The notes below the pieces were generated by a model. That model saw nothing but the letters and a program-made list of their open reading frames with translations. It was not told where the DNA came from and did not search any database. The translations under genes were made by a program, and so were the position numbers. A DNA stretch of 64,000 nucleotides, taken from assembly GCA_963457665.1 (NCBI GenBank), contig OY735213.1, positions 58,009,245 to 58,073,244 of the forward strand. The letters run 5' to 3'. This stretch comes from Thysanoteuthis rhombus. Taxonomy: Eukaryota; Mollusca; Cephalopoda; Oegopsida; Thysanoteuthidae. Shown one piece after another: positions 45,441-56,010 of the stretch (positions are counted from its first letter, which is position 1; each line of letters opens with the position of its first letter).

Positions 45441-46965
45441 ACTGGGAATTAGGTGTAAGTTTTACAGATACTTGATATTTTTCATAAAAAATAGAGCTGG
45501 TATTATTGTTATATGAATGGTTACCATGATAAATTTGTTTCACATTCTTCGATCATTTGGTGGTATAGTGATTGAACAATTATGTGGAATATCCTGAGTT
45601 TTTTAGTTTCACTTTCTGCTTAGTTAGATTTTGGTTATTTACCTTGCATTGGTTCTGCTGCTGGTCCTCTTCGTTTTTTTCATTTTTTTTTTCATTATAT
45701 TCTATCCCTATTATTTTAATTTTTCTCTATTTTTTGTTTGTTTAACTCAATTTATTTCAATCTTATGTTTATGTTTTTATGGTATTCACTGTTTTGTACA
45801 TTTGGGATTTTAAATTCTATTCTTGGAGTTTTGTGTCACTTTTTGTATTTGTTTCTTTCAGTCTAGTATAAGGGTATTCATGTTCATTCATACTTTTCAT
45901 TTTCAATTTGTTGTTTGTATAATATTTTGTACTTTACCTTGTGATGTTAATTTGGGAATTTTGTGTCCATTATTATTACAATTATATATATCAAGGGAAT
46001 TAGGTTAACAGAAGAGATGGATCCAGTTTTTGTCAGTCTGAAAGATCATTTTGTTGACTGGAACCTGGGAAAGGGGAAAACATTTGGCTTAGGTCCATTT
46101 GTCTGACTGATAGGCAATTGGGCAAGGTGGGCGATTGAACATAGAATGCTAAGTAACTAGGTATATTAATGGAATCACCCCTTGAAGTGTTGTTACCTGC
46201 TAGAAAGTGATTTTGTTTCGTTTCAATCACAAATACAAGGATATTTTACTCTAGTGTTAATTTGAAGGGAAAAACAAATTGATGTAAGCAAGATGGTATA
46301 CAACATGGAAAAATTAACTTTAAGGTTAGTGGAAAAAATTGTCAAATTCTTCGGATGAATATGTCAGTAGAAAATCAACTTGAAAAAGTTTTCTCAAAGA
46401 TGATATCATAAGTTGGTTTGCAAGCAGTCGGAAATTAAAACCAAAACAATGGATTTAATTATCACAGTGGTGAGCACTCAATAGAAGTGACATGAACAGT
46501 GAGTTACATCTATTGTTATGCCTACTGATCACTCATTATTAATATATTTTTTGGGTAACCTATGTAAAAATTGAATGTGTTGTATAAAATAACATCAATG
46601 AAAATACATTACGGTATTGCTTTACATAGAATAACTAACTACATGTACGACATAGGCTATATATCAAAGTCATAGAGGAAAGGGAGTTGGTTTTTGATCA
46701 ACTCTGCATGGGAGTCATGTTAATGTAACTGTTTTGCTTTTAAAATTCTCCAAACACTTACATTGTAAACAACTGGTTATCCAAACAAGAGAAAATTCAC
46801 ACATATTACCATAAATACAAAATATCTGTAAAATCAATAAAAAACACTAAAGAAAATAGAAAAAATTACATTAACATATATTGGAAAATGATTGACTGAA
46901 GTGACATAAAAAATCATAAAAGATTCTTTTTCAATGTTCAATGTTTAAAGCTGTAAAGCTTTCCA
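45441..46965. other. 1.5 kb without recognised feature
   Basis: T-rich to about 45960, then mixed. Short hydrophobic frames follow the T-richness (FFIFFFIIFYPYYF...). Confidence 0.4.
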
Positions 46966-46969
46966 GATG

Positions 46970-46972
46970 ATA

Positions 46973-47007
<35 letters not shown>

Positions 47008-47008
47008 A
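46970..47008. repeat. (TATC)n microsatellite
   Basis: About nine TATC units. Confidence 0.95.
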
Positions 47009-47330
47009 TGGGCTTTTTCTAACATTTTCAACATGAATTGTGCATGTGATCTGTGTGCAAACACAGATGCTTGTCTCTTCTCGTGGATTTTGATGGCTGA
47101 CTCACTGAAGAAAAAAATGGATATTTGCTGCATTCAGAAAACACACACACACACACAGGTTTGAAAAATTTGATTTTTTCTCAAAAAGTGAATTCAGCAG
47201 GTGGCCAGACAATTCACCTGACCTCACTTTCACCAAGTATATATCTTCATGAAGGAACATAGTGGAAATTTCCCCTTGGAGTTTACCCAAAGAACAGCAG
47301 CATTCTTCAAAGCATTTGATAGGGAGTAAT

Positions 47331-47576
47331 CAGTGGTGAACCTACATTTTTGGAGCCTTGATGCTTGAGCTGTTAAGGGGAGCCCTTTGCAACTTGCGAC
47401 TATAGGGGAATATCCGTCTGTTGCTACCGTCACTTATCTCCGTTCTTAATCTGTACAAAAACTGCATTGATTTTGTTGAAAAAATTCACTCATTGAAAAA
47501 GTTGCTTCTGGGGCCCCCGCGGGTTTAGGGGCCCTGAAGCTTGAGCTTCATTAGTTTCATAGTCAATCCGCCACAG
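47331..47576. mobile_element. hAT-like MITE (tentative)
   Basis: The left end CAGTGGTGAACCTACATT and the reverse complement of the right end CTGTGGCGGATTGACTAT form diverged terminal repeats of the CAGTGGCGGA type. The interior near both ends repeats 'gaagcttgagcttcatt'-like and 'ggggccc' blocks, and the centre-right is GC-rich (47510-47540). About 246 bases, no coding frame. Candidate 8-base flanks match only in part (ggagtaat and ggcatgac). Confidence 0.5.
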
Positions 47577-48685
47577 GGCATGACTGGTTAAGTTTTGTTG
47601 AAATTAAAAATGCAAAAAGCAAATGTTCAGAAACTTCCTTGGCTCATTTGTAACCAGGATTTTTGTGATATTTCCTGAGGTAACATAATGGTTATTGGCA
47701 TAGAAAAGATAGTTAACTTTGCACTAATACTTTCAGGAATGGCATGAAGCTACCTTTCCCTGCAATGTCTCATTTCAAGATATCTTGACATACAGGTGAA
47801 AGACAAAAAAGAGTAGGTTTGTGAGAATTTGGACAAACTTCTCCTCCACAATCTTCTCACTAGCCTAGGCTGTAATCATGTAAAGCTGTTGGACCCATTG
47901 TCAAATTTGACTGGGTTCAATTGAAGAGTGTGGTTCCAAAACAATAAAAGCACTAATCAAAAAATAAATTCTTAATTAAATTAAAATCGAATTCTTGATT
48001 TGAACTTTTCATATTCTAAAAACTTTATAAACTACATAAACATAAAAAGGTTGTAATAAGATAAAACAAGAATAAAATCAAAAATTTGATTTTTAATTCA
48101 ATTAAACACATTTATTTTTTAAATGGTGTTTATTGCACTTTGTAACACATTCTTCAGTTACTCAATTACCCAGGGTTGAATATTTTGTTGAAATGAACAC
48201 AGCGCTCAAGTGTTATACACACGAAAAGTATATATATGAATACACATTGCATTCTATATTTATCAATTGTGGTATTTATTAGAGTTGGTTAATGATTTTA
48301 TATTAATTTATTTCTATTTTCATTTTTTTCCAAATGTCATCTTCTTCCATTATTGAAATTCTATCAGATAATAGCTAGCAAATTTGTGTGCCCATTGGTT
48401 TCTTTAAAATAATTTTTTTTCATGAAATCAATGAATTTTCTTTATAACATTTTTTCATTTCTACTAACCGAAGGATTGGTATCATCTTTCTATAAATACT
48501 TTGGAAAAATCTGAAATTCAAATTTATCTAAGGAAGATGTCAGCAGTACTCTCCTGCAACAAAAGGACATCTGCCACGAATACAAAAAAAACAATTCTTA
48601 TACATGAATATTTATATAGGTAAGGGGAAGTACAACATGCTTAAAATTGAATAAAATATAGATGACTTAAAAATTGGTGCTCTCC
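47577..48685. other. 1.1 kb without recognised feature
   Basis: AT-rich, including short palindromic A/T segments such as AATCAAAAATTTGATT near 48079. Confidence 0.4.
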
Positions 48686-48687
48686 AG

Positions 48688-49050
48688 TCAAGAGAGAACA
48701 GAATTCTGGAAAATCATGTTGTAGGAAATTTGTGTCAAAATTTTCAGTTCAGTTAACATTGCTGTTAGTGTGGAAAAATTTTTTTCTTGAGCAAAATTAT
48801 TTGCTTTTTTTATAAATAAGGCCTTTACTTCTTCTGGAAATCTCTCAGTTTTGCAAAAAGATAATGCATTGTCACCGGTCAGTTTGCTGTCCACAGATCT
48901 CTCATCATTTTTGTTGGGATGGAAGCCACCCTCTATAACATACGATATGGACCAAGGGAAATCTTTCTTGAAGCTTGGAATATATATTCCAAGCAATCCA
49001 TGTATAGTTATCGATAACTTCACATTGCTTTTTTCTAGCCAAATCATCAA
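48688..49050 (-). CDS. Unassigned 120-codon open frame
   Basis: A single frame with mixed amino-acid composition, unlike the low-complexity frames elsewhere. It contains 'LSITIHGLLGIYIPSFKKDF', 'GGFHPNKNDERSVDSKLTGD' and 'PEEVKALFIKKANNFAQEKN'. I recognise no domain. No signal peptide or membrane segment is evident. A frame of this length can arise by chance about once in a window of this size and base composition, so it may not be coding. It might instead be a fragment of a mobile-element ORF or one exon. Confidence 0.15.
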   Translation of the reverse strand: MMIWLEKSNVKLSITIHGLLGIYIPSFKKDFPWSISYVIEGGFHPNKNDERSVDSKLTGDNALSFCKTERFPEEVKALFIKKANNFAQEKNFSTLTAMLTELKILTQISYNMIFQNSVLS

Positions 49051-49605
49051 AAAGTAACAAGAACCATAAGTTCAACGTTGCATTCAACATCCATGGAAGT
49101 AGTAGCAGAAGGAGGAGGATAAGGAGAAAGAAGAGCAAGAGATCTTCCTTATTATTATTTTCAATAAATAGCGTAAATGGCCATTTTTGGCTTCTTTTAG
49201 GAACAAAACTGTTGACCATGGACATTCTATAATGACATCATTTGCAGCTGGTAAAAAATTGATTAGAATAGTATTATTTTAATGATGCCATACCTTTAAA
49301 TGGCATCACACCTCTTCCTTCTTTCCCATTTCTATTGTTTAACATAACTCAAACCAACCAACAGACCAACCAACAGACCACCCACTTGATCACTCAGAAA
49401 GTGTCTGATAGAGATGTGTAGACACAGCTAAGATTTAAGCCCATGAAATCATACAGAAAAAAACCAGACTAGAATTAAAGGAAAGAAGCGTGTATACATT
49501 TGTAAACAGATGAGAACCCTGTATTTCAAAGTGGAAGGAATGTGATTTTCCTGTATAGTTGAAAGGCATGAATTTATATTCCCTTTTGTAAAATTGCAAA
49601 GAGCC
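49051..49605. other. Unassigned spacer upstream of exon candidate
   Basis: Contains CCAACCAACAGA short repeats near 49350-49380. No clear TATA-type promoter was found. Confidence 0.35.
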
Positions 49606-49608
49606 AGC

Positions 49609-49761
49609 ATGAAATTTTCAACCATTTTGCTCTTCATCATTGCTGCAATAAAGATGAGTCATTCCTTATTAAATCATCCTCTGCTCCCCATGCCAGATTC
49701 CACTGAAAAAAAAATCACTGCTACTCCAATACCAAACTTATGGAGAAATCCAAAATATCAG
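49609..49761 (+). CDS. Possible first coding exon with a signal peptide
   Basis: ATG at 49609 has an A at -3 (AGCATGA). The first 19 residues, MKFSTILLFIIAAIKMSHS, have the basic start, hydrophobic core and small-residue end of a secretory signal peptide. A short Pro-rich segment follows (LLNHPLLPMPDSTEKK, then ITATPIPNLWRNPKYQ). The frame stays open to 49761, where CAG|GTCTGT could serve as a splice donor at a codon boundary; read through, it stops at 49800. No shared repeat overlaps it. The product would be secreted. No later exon was identified in the window, and chance occurrence cannot be excluded. Confidence 0.3.
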
Positions 49762-49800
49762 GTCTGTATCTGTATTAGAGATCTCAATTTTATGCAATGA

Positions 49801-50190
49801 GACTTTCCGTCCAAATTCAGGCATTTACTGCTCCTTTGTAACGGCATGGAAAGCTTTGAAACTTTGTGACGAAGGCTAATCTTTTCATTAGAATTCAAAA
49901 AATGTAATCAGATCAATTGTATCGTCTGTACTTTTCCTCTGACAAAGCTTTCAAAATGGCTGAAAATCCTAAACATATCAAGTCAATGGCCAATTTGAGA
50001 GCTTTTCCTTCAAACCATATGCAAAATTCAGTGTAAATATTGATCGAATAGATTTTATTGAAGTGATAACTATTGCTGATGAGGATGAGAGATGATCATG
50101 ATGAAAATGGAGAATAGGGATGATGATTATGGTGTTGTTAATGGAGTGTAGCAACTGTGATATCAATAAAATAAGTTGATTATGATAAGC
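49801..50190. other. Unassigned spacer
   Basis: Possible intron if the preceding exon is real. GATGAT-rich at 50075-50135 without a recognisable RTE body. Confidence 0.35.
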
Positions 50191-50194
50191 TTGA

Positions 50195-50615
50195 CAGGTC
50201 TGGTTAATTGATCAATAGAAACCATCATACAACTAATGTCTTATGGCAGCATGCTGTGTTCAGGATGATCAATTAAAAGTGTTGAAGAAAGGGGGATCAA
50301 TTAATAAGTTAATTCTCTCGCTTTTTTGAGATTGATCACTAAAAATGTCATAATTTTCAAAAAAATTATCAAAAGGATCAATTTTGTATAAACTTACATT
50401 GTAAATAGCACCCCCTTTAAGAAAAGGTGTCTTGAAAAAACACCCAAAATATGTTTTTTTGTGAACATGATAAGGAGTAAATGTTTAAATTTTCAGCCCT
50501 TCAGCTCAATTAGTGTGGCCTGTATGATTGACACATGTATATAAATATATATATTCAGCCAGACCAACTTGAAACTGATGAAGCATATTTTGACAGTTTT
50601 AGTTGGCGGTTTCCA
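50195..50615 (-). repeat. Family A repeat, full length (reverse)
   Basis: 'gacaggtctggttaattgat' at the outer end, 'ttatggcagcatgctgtgtt', 'tttgagattgatcactaaaa', 'cccttcagctcaattagtgt' and 'acagttttagttggcggttt'. It is followed by AGATAGAT tetranucleotides, as with other copies whose end abuts a microsatellite. Confidence 0.8.
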
Positions 50616-50669
50616 ATAGATAGATCGATGAATAGAAAAAAAAGAAAGAAAGATAGATGTATAGACAGA

Positions 50670-50740
50670 TGGACAGACCGACTTGAAAACTAAAGGAACC
50701 TTTACTGACAGATTTGGTTGACAGTTTTCTATAGATAGCT
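50670..50740 (-). repeat. Family A terminal fragment (reverse)
   Basis: Only the last ~65 bases ('acttgaaaactaaaggaacc', 'gttgacagttttctatagat'), a partial duplicate of the end of the preceding copy and again followed by GATA units. Confidence 0.6.
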
Positions 50741-50814
50741 GGATAGAAAAGAAAAGACCAAGACGGATAGATAGATATGAACAGATTACTAAATAGACAG
50801 ACAGAGAGATAAAC

Positions 50815-50847
<33 letters not shown>
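50815..50847. repeat. (GATA)n microsatellite
   Basis: About eight ATAG/GATA units. Confidence 0.95.
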
Positions 50848-51297
50848 GATTTGAACAAATAGATTGATGTAATTCAGGTGGTAATGGAGAATAGTAATTA
50901 CAATTAGGATGGAAGGGTTAATCTTAATAGTACAGATTTTATTATAGTGAGAATTAATGATAATGGAAACTAGGGATCGTGATTATGATGTTGTTAATGA
51001 AGTGTGATAAAAGAATTTATCGATTCTTATTAAGATGATAAGAGATGATGATTTTGATGATGTTTATGACAAGGCAGATACAATAATAATATTGGTGATG
51101 TTAACGGAAATGATATTGGTGGAAGTGGTGATGGCAATAATAATCTCAAAATGATGGTAAATAATACAATGTTAGTATTAAAAATATATGTATTGTAGGT
51201 AATCATTATTAATTAAAAGAAGTAAAGTAGATTTTGATAATATTTTTAGGCTAATTAATATCATTTTTGATAATTATATGCTGGAGAATATTTGGGT
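50848..51297. other. Unassigned spacer
   Basis: Rich in GATGAT/TGATGA-like imperfect triplets. No gene. Confidence 0.4.
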
Positions 51298-51575
51298 ATC
51301 ATCATCGCTAGCATGCGTCGTTGGACATGAACCTTCCCCAAGATTCGCCAGACCTCTTTATCATGGGCATTGCGGAATCAGTACTTTCTGAATTTGTCCA
51401 ACTCGTCATGCCATCTTACTATCTGTTGGCTACAATTTCACATATAATCTCTGGGGATCCATGTTGCGAGTCGTAATGTCCAGGGTTCATCTGACATCCT
51501 TGCAACATATCCAGCTCATTGCCATTTGAGTTTTCTGATGGTTTCTATGATAGCTTTGACTCTTATTAACATTTT
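51298..51575 (-). pseudogene. RTE 3' fragment
   Basis: ATCATCATC tail on the left edge, then 'cgtcgttggacatgaacctt', 'atcatgggcattgcggaatc', 'ttctgaatttgtccaactcg' and 'cattgccatttgagttttct' on the minus strand, ending near 51570. Stops present. Confidence 0.75.
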
Positions 51576-52235
51576 AAAAAAATTACATTTCTTAAGTGTT
51601 GATTGATAATATTCTTTATCACTATTTTCATCCTTGTGTTTCAATTATACTTTGATGACCAGGCTTTTCTGAAGAATTCAGATGGAGAACTATTTTATTT
51701 CTATAACTGTGTTTTTCTTTAGATCATCAGATTTTAACTCAATGGCAAATTCCACATCTTTTAGGAAATGTCTTTACCAAAACTTTTGACCAAATTTCCT
51801 CTCATTCTCTTTCCACTGAGGGGAGAGATCCGTTCAGGGATTCGCCATCTAGAAAATGAAATCAGAAAATCCTTTGCGTCCCATCGTGACATTTTATGGC
51901 TGGATTTGAAGTGCCCCCAGTCTGATAAAAGGATTAACCCTTATTCTGTCACTCCAAGAAAATGCCAGGAATTCCCTGCCTAGGAAACACTCAATAGATA
52001 ATCTTTATGGTTCTGTGCTTTCCCACTCAACAGACAAGCACTTCTATGTCTTAATCCTCCCAAACTTTGAGACATTCCTTACTTGCAGACCTGGTTGATT
52101 TATTCTTAATGCTGTGACCTTTGGAAAAAAAAACTACAGCCAAACTAACTTAAGTCGATAAATAAAATTACCATTTAATTGTGTTTTCTTCTACGTTTCT
52201 TTCCGTACAAGCTCATTTAAGAATAACTGCCAAAA
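51576..52235. other. Unassigned spacer
   Basis: A 71-codon plus-strand frame at 51768 (MSLPKLLTKFPLILFPLRGE...) has balanced composition but no known domain. Confidence 0.35.
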
Positions 52236-52239
52236 TTCA

Positions 52240-52685
52240 CATTAATGAAAACAGTTTTGGCTCGTCACTTGATAGAAACTGTCATGTAATCAATGTTTTT
52301 TGGCAATGTGTTGGGGAGATCAATTAAAACATTGGAAGAAGGGGTGATCAATGAATAAGTTATTTCTCTCACCTTTTGTTGGCTAGTAATCGTTAAAAAA
52401 TCTGAATTTTTAAAAACTTCGACTCAATTAAGCATAAATGTACATTGCAAATTGAACCCTCTTCTTAAAAACCTTTTCAACGGGGAATTGAAAAAAACAA
52501 AAAGAAATTGCTTTTTGTAGACATGATAAGGAGCAAACGTTCAGATTTTCAGACCTCTACCTCCATTGATTCAGCCTATATGCATGATACATACATACCT
52601 ACATAACCAACCAGACCAACTTGGAAACTGAAGAAACCTATTTTAACAGTTTTTATGACAGTTTTGATTGACTGTTCCTAATTGT
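52240..52685 (-). repeat. Family A repeat, full length (reverse)
   Basis: 'acagttttggctcgtcactt', 'gatagaaactgtcatgtaat', 'ggggtgatcaatgaataagt', 'gacctctacctccattgatt' and 'ttttgattgactgttcctaa'. Confidence 0.8.
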
Positions 52686-52774
52686 TGGTGCAAATCTAAG
52701 TTCCTATTGAACTTTATATTAAACAGTTTTTTTCAAATAATTTCCTTTGAAATTACATTTTACCTCGAGTCATG

Positions 52775-52980
52775 GTTTCAATGTGTACCATACACTGCAG
52801 GAATCTTGCAAACATTTGAGAGCTTAAACGAATTGCAAAAGAAGAATAGGAAAAACTACCAGCTGATGCTCCAAGAAGCTTATAGATTGCTTCAAGGAAT
52901 GTTTGTTGGCAGCCATCATAGTTAAAGAGTGAGCAATGAAATATAACAAAGGGTGCCAATATTAATGTCAAAGTAATATT
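52775..52980 (+). pseudogene. Tc1-like transposase C-terminal fragment
   Basis: Plus strand gives, across frames, 'ESLNELQKKNRKNYQLMLQE' and 'AYRLLQGMFVGSHHS', then 'AAIIVKE' and 'MKYNKGCQY', corresponding to the W-x-x-I-P ... L-x-A-V-I-x-A-K-G-G ... T-K-Y end of Tc1 transposases. It lines up with the last 200 bases of the relic at 5.9 kb ('tgccaatatt' in both). Catalytic region absent. Confidence 0.65.
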
Positions 52981-53179
52981 TGCTATTTCTTCTATGAAAT
53001 TACAACATGTACATCTGGATAAATGAGGATTGTTTGGGTTAAATTGCTTAGGACATATTATCAAAATATTCATTCATCTCTGAAGATAAGGTACAGATCA
53101 CAAAAAAAACCTAAAGATTGCCGATAATCCTGAGTGGTGTAGATTTTCTGCTTATTATAGTTAATCAAAAAGAGATAAA

Positions 53180-53470
53180 AACAGGTCTGTTCAGTAACTC
53201 AATAGAAACCATTATGTGACCAACATCTTTTGGCCGCATGCTGTGTTGGGGATGATCAATTAAAAAATAAGAAAAAGGGATGATCAATGTACAATTTACC
53301 TCATTGGTCTTTTGATAGACATGATAAGGAGTAAATATTCAAATTTTCAGCCTTCTAACTCCAATGGTGCTACCTGTACGCATCATGCACAGTCAGATAA
53401 CCAGACTGAGAAACGAATCAACCTAAAAACTGAAGAGGCCTACGTTGACATTTTCTAACATATGCTAAAC
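53180..53470 (-). repeat. Family A repeat with internal deletion (reverse)
   Basis: 'aacaggtctgttcagtaact', 'ggccgcatgctgtgttgggg', then the middle is missing from about 53315, where it jumps to 'tagacatgataaggagtaaa' and 'cagccttctaactccaatgg'. Ends near 'ttgacattttctaac'. Confidence 0.75.
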
Positions 53471-53509
53471 CCCAGCGATCTCTTATAACATCAGAAGAAT
53501 TATGATTAA

Positions 53510-53620
53510 CTTAACTGTTTCGTTTAGTCACACAATAGAGACCATCAGATTTTCAATGTCTTTTGGCAGCGTGCTATGTTGGGGATGATCAATAAAAAAA
53601 AAGTTGGGAGAAAAAGTAAT
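53510..53620 (-). repeat. Family A repeat, right-end fragment (reverse)
   Basis: 'gtttcgtttagtcacacaat', 'gtcttttggcagcgtgctat' and 'gttggggatgatcaataaaa'. Confidence 0.7.
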
Positions 53621-54265
53621 CAGGAAAAATCTACAAAATAATCTAGAAAAATCTAAAATATAATCTAAAATAATCTTTTAAAAAATCTGCAGTCAGGTGT
53701 AGAGCCGCCAATGTCTTTTGGTATTAATGAAGTAAAAGGCGTGGAAAGTCTGTATAAAACACTTAGAAGAAGACTGAAAACTTAGAGGTTTGTTACTTGG
53801 GCTTCACCATAACACGAGTGTACGATGATTAAATCTTATGTCGGTTTTATCGGAAAACAACCTGTGGGAATATCAAGCAGTGAAGTTCCTGCACCACAAA
53901 GCAAGATATCTATTAACCTCCAAAGAGAATCCCAGTGCACAGAATTGCAATGTGGACAATGAAGGGTTCTTTGGGAATGGAAACTTGTTTTCTAAGCATT
54001 TCTCACACACACCATGACCATCGTGTCTCCATGGATTGCGCATAGCAAATCTAATATCACCCACAATGACAGATATCCTTTTTCCTTTCCTGTGTCCTTT
54101 TGTGATTCTTATTTTTTGACTTGACTTCTTAAAAACTATCTGTCCATCTTAATAACAAATGTGAAGCATTTAAATTTCATCATATGCTGCTGTTTGTTAG
54201 CATCCAAAGTCCATTTCCTGAATCTAAAAAAACGACCAATGAGATCTTCTCTATTTTCAGAATCT
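53621..54265. other. Unassigned spacer
   Basis: AATCTA/AAAATCT short repeats at 53625-53690. A 63-codon minus-strand frame at 53873-54064 shows no known motif. Confidence 0.4.
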
Positions 54266-54269
54266 TCAT

Positions 54270-54755
54270 CTATTAGAAACTGTCAACCAGAACTGTCTAT
54301 CAACATAGGTTTCTTCAGTTATTAAGTGGGTCTAACTCGCTATTCATGTACATGTCTACTTTTATTTATGTATGCATATATGTATCATGCATATATCTTA
54401 CAGGCCACACAGATGGAGCTAGAGGGCTGAAAACTTAAACATTTACTGTTCATTATATATAAAAATATCTTCTTTATTTTAAAAATCCCCACCCCCTAAT
54501 AAGTTTTTAGAGAGAGAGGCAGTTTTCAATGTAAGTTCATGCTAAATAGATCCCTTAGTATATGCCTGCTTGATTTTTTAATACTCAGACTTTTTAGTGA
54601 TCACAGCCCAACAAAAAGTGAGTGAAGTAACTTATTCATTGATCACACCATTTTCCAATTTTTGTAATTGATCACCCCCAACACAACATGCTACCAAAAG
54701 ATGTGGTTTGTGTGATGCTTTGTATTGACTGAATAACCAGACCTGTTTTTTGTTC
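54270..54755 (+). repeat. Family A repeat, full length
   Basis: 'ctattagaaactgtcaacca', a TATG/CATG-rich variable part, 'cacacagatggagctagagg', 'tgctaaatagatcccttagt', 'gtgatcacagcccaacaaaa', 'acaacatgctaccaaaagat' and 'gaataaccagacctgttttt'. About 485 bases, the longest clean plus-strand copy. Confidence 0.85.
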
Positions 54756-54773
54756 CTGTCTACTCATTCATTT

Positions 54774-54831
<58 letters not shown>

Positions 54832-56010
54832 TGTCTTCATTTGCCTTTTACTAGACCTTACTTTCTTTTTTTCTTCTTCTCACAAATATTCTTCCCTTGT
54901 TCTGATCTTAAATCATTTTTTTTTCTCTCTAAGCTTTCTTCTCACCGTTCATTCCCTCTGGATTTTGTTAACCTATCTCTTCCTTCCAGATATCCCCTCT
55001 CTTCCCCCCTCTACCCTCTCTTTTCCTCCCCCCCTAACTTTTTTTTTTCTATTTTTGAATTCTCTCTCTTTACGATTTCATATCCTCCCTCTTTCCTGCT
55101 TTCTATTTATGTAAGGTCTTTTCATTTCCATTTCTCCGGAGTTTTCTTGTTCGGTTTTTTACTTTATGGATTGCAAAAGGGGGAAAAAAAGGCAGGCAAA
55201 TCCATCTATCTCTTCATGTGACAGGAAGTTGGGAAAAAGTGCATACGTTTACATTCCTGTCAGATTTTTTCTAAACATAAACAGCAAAATCTGTGAAAAA
55301 GCAGAATGCTAAGTGCAATATAAATGCTTTCTGTGGCCCAACAGATTTTTTTTCTCCATGCCTTCCTGGCTTTTCCTTTTTTCTTCTTTTTTCAACTTTC
55401 TCTTTCATTCGTTTTTCGTCCTTTCTGACTTTTTTCTTTTCTTTTGTCAATCATTTTTTCTTTTTTTCCCTATATTGCTTTATTTTTTATTATTTCTCTA
55501 TTTTTATTTCGTCCATTTTCAATCATTTTTTTCTTCATATTCACCATTTCTTTCCTACTATTTTTTGGTTCATTTTCCTAATTATTTTCTTTTTCATATT
55601 TATCTCTCTCTCTTCCTTTCCCTGTGAAAACCATCCTTATTTACCCTCCCTTTTTCCCTCTTTTTTCCTTTCTTTCTTTCTTTCTTTCTTTCCTAATATC
55701 TTATTTCAATTATTCTTCTCTCTTTCTCAACTTCTTTCTGCCTTTTCTTCTAACATATTCCTTTAGTTTTCCTTCCTCCATATTCCATGTTCTTCCTTCT
55801 TTTTTGCCGAGCTTCCTTCCTTTATTTCTTTCTTCTTTCCTTTCTTTCATTCTTTTTTTTTTTTTTGTTTTTCCTCCCTTCATTTTTACATTGCATTGTT
55901 CTTTGTTTATTTTCTATTTTGGGTTCATTCTTTTTTACAATGTTTTTTTTATCTTTATATGTCTTTCTTTCATGCCTTCTTTCTTCCTCAATATATCATG
56001 GTTGACTTGG
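54756..56010. repeat. 1.25-kb polypyrimidine tract with (CTTT)n
   Basis: Starts with a (TTTC)n array (54774-54828). It continues as a plus strand made mostly of C and T (TTCTTT, TCCC and CTTT mixtures), apart from about 55160-55340, to about 56010. The 70-160-codon frames on it are Phe/Ser/Leu/Pro-rich translations of pyrimidine sequence and are not taken as genes. Confidence 0.85.

Noticed and set aside
50075..51180. GATGAT-like stretches as further RTE tails
   Set aside because: Imperfect triplets without the 'gttaaaagac' end or ORF2 remnants next to them. Only the 51298 copy has the body.
51768..51983. 71-codon frame MSLPKLLTKFPLILFPLRGE...
   Set aside because: No recognised domain, and acceptor/donor signals not convincing. 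Left as unassigned sequence.
53873..54064. 63-codon minus-strand frame with C-x-x-C near HGVCEKC
   Set aside because: A single C-x-x-C with no partner residues. Too short to support a zinc-binding domain.
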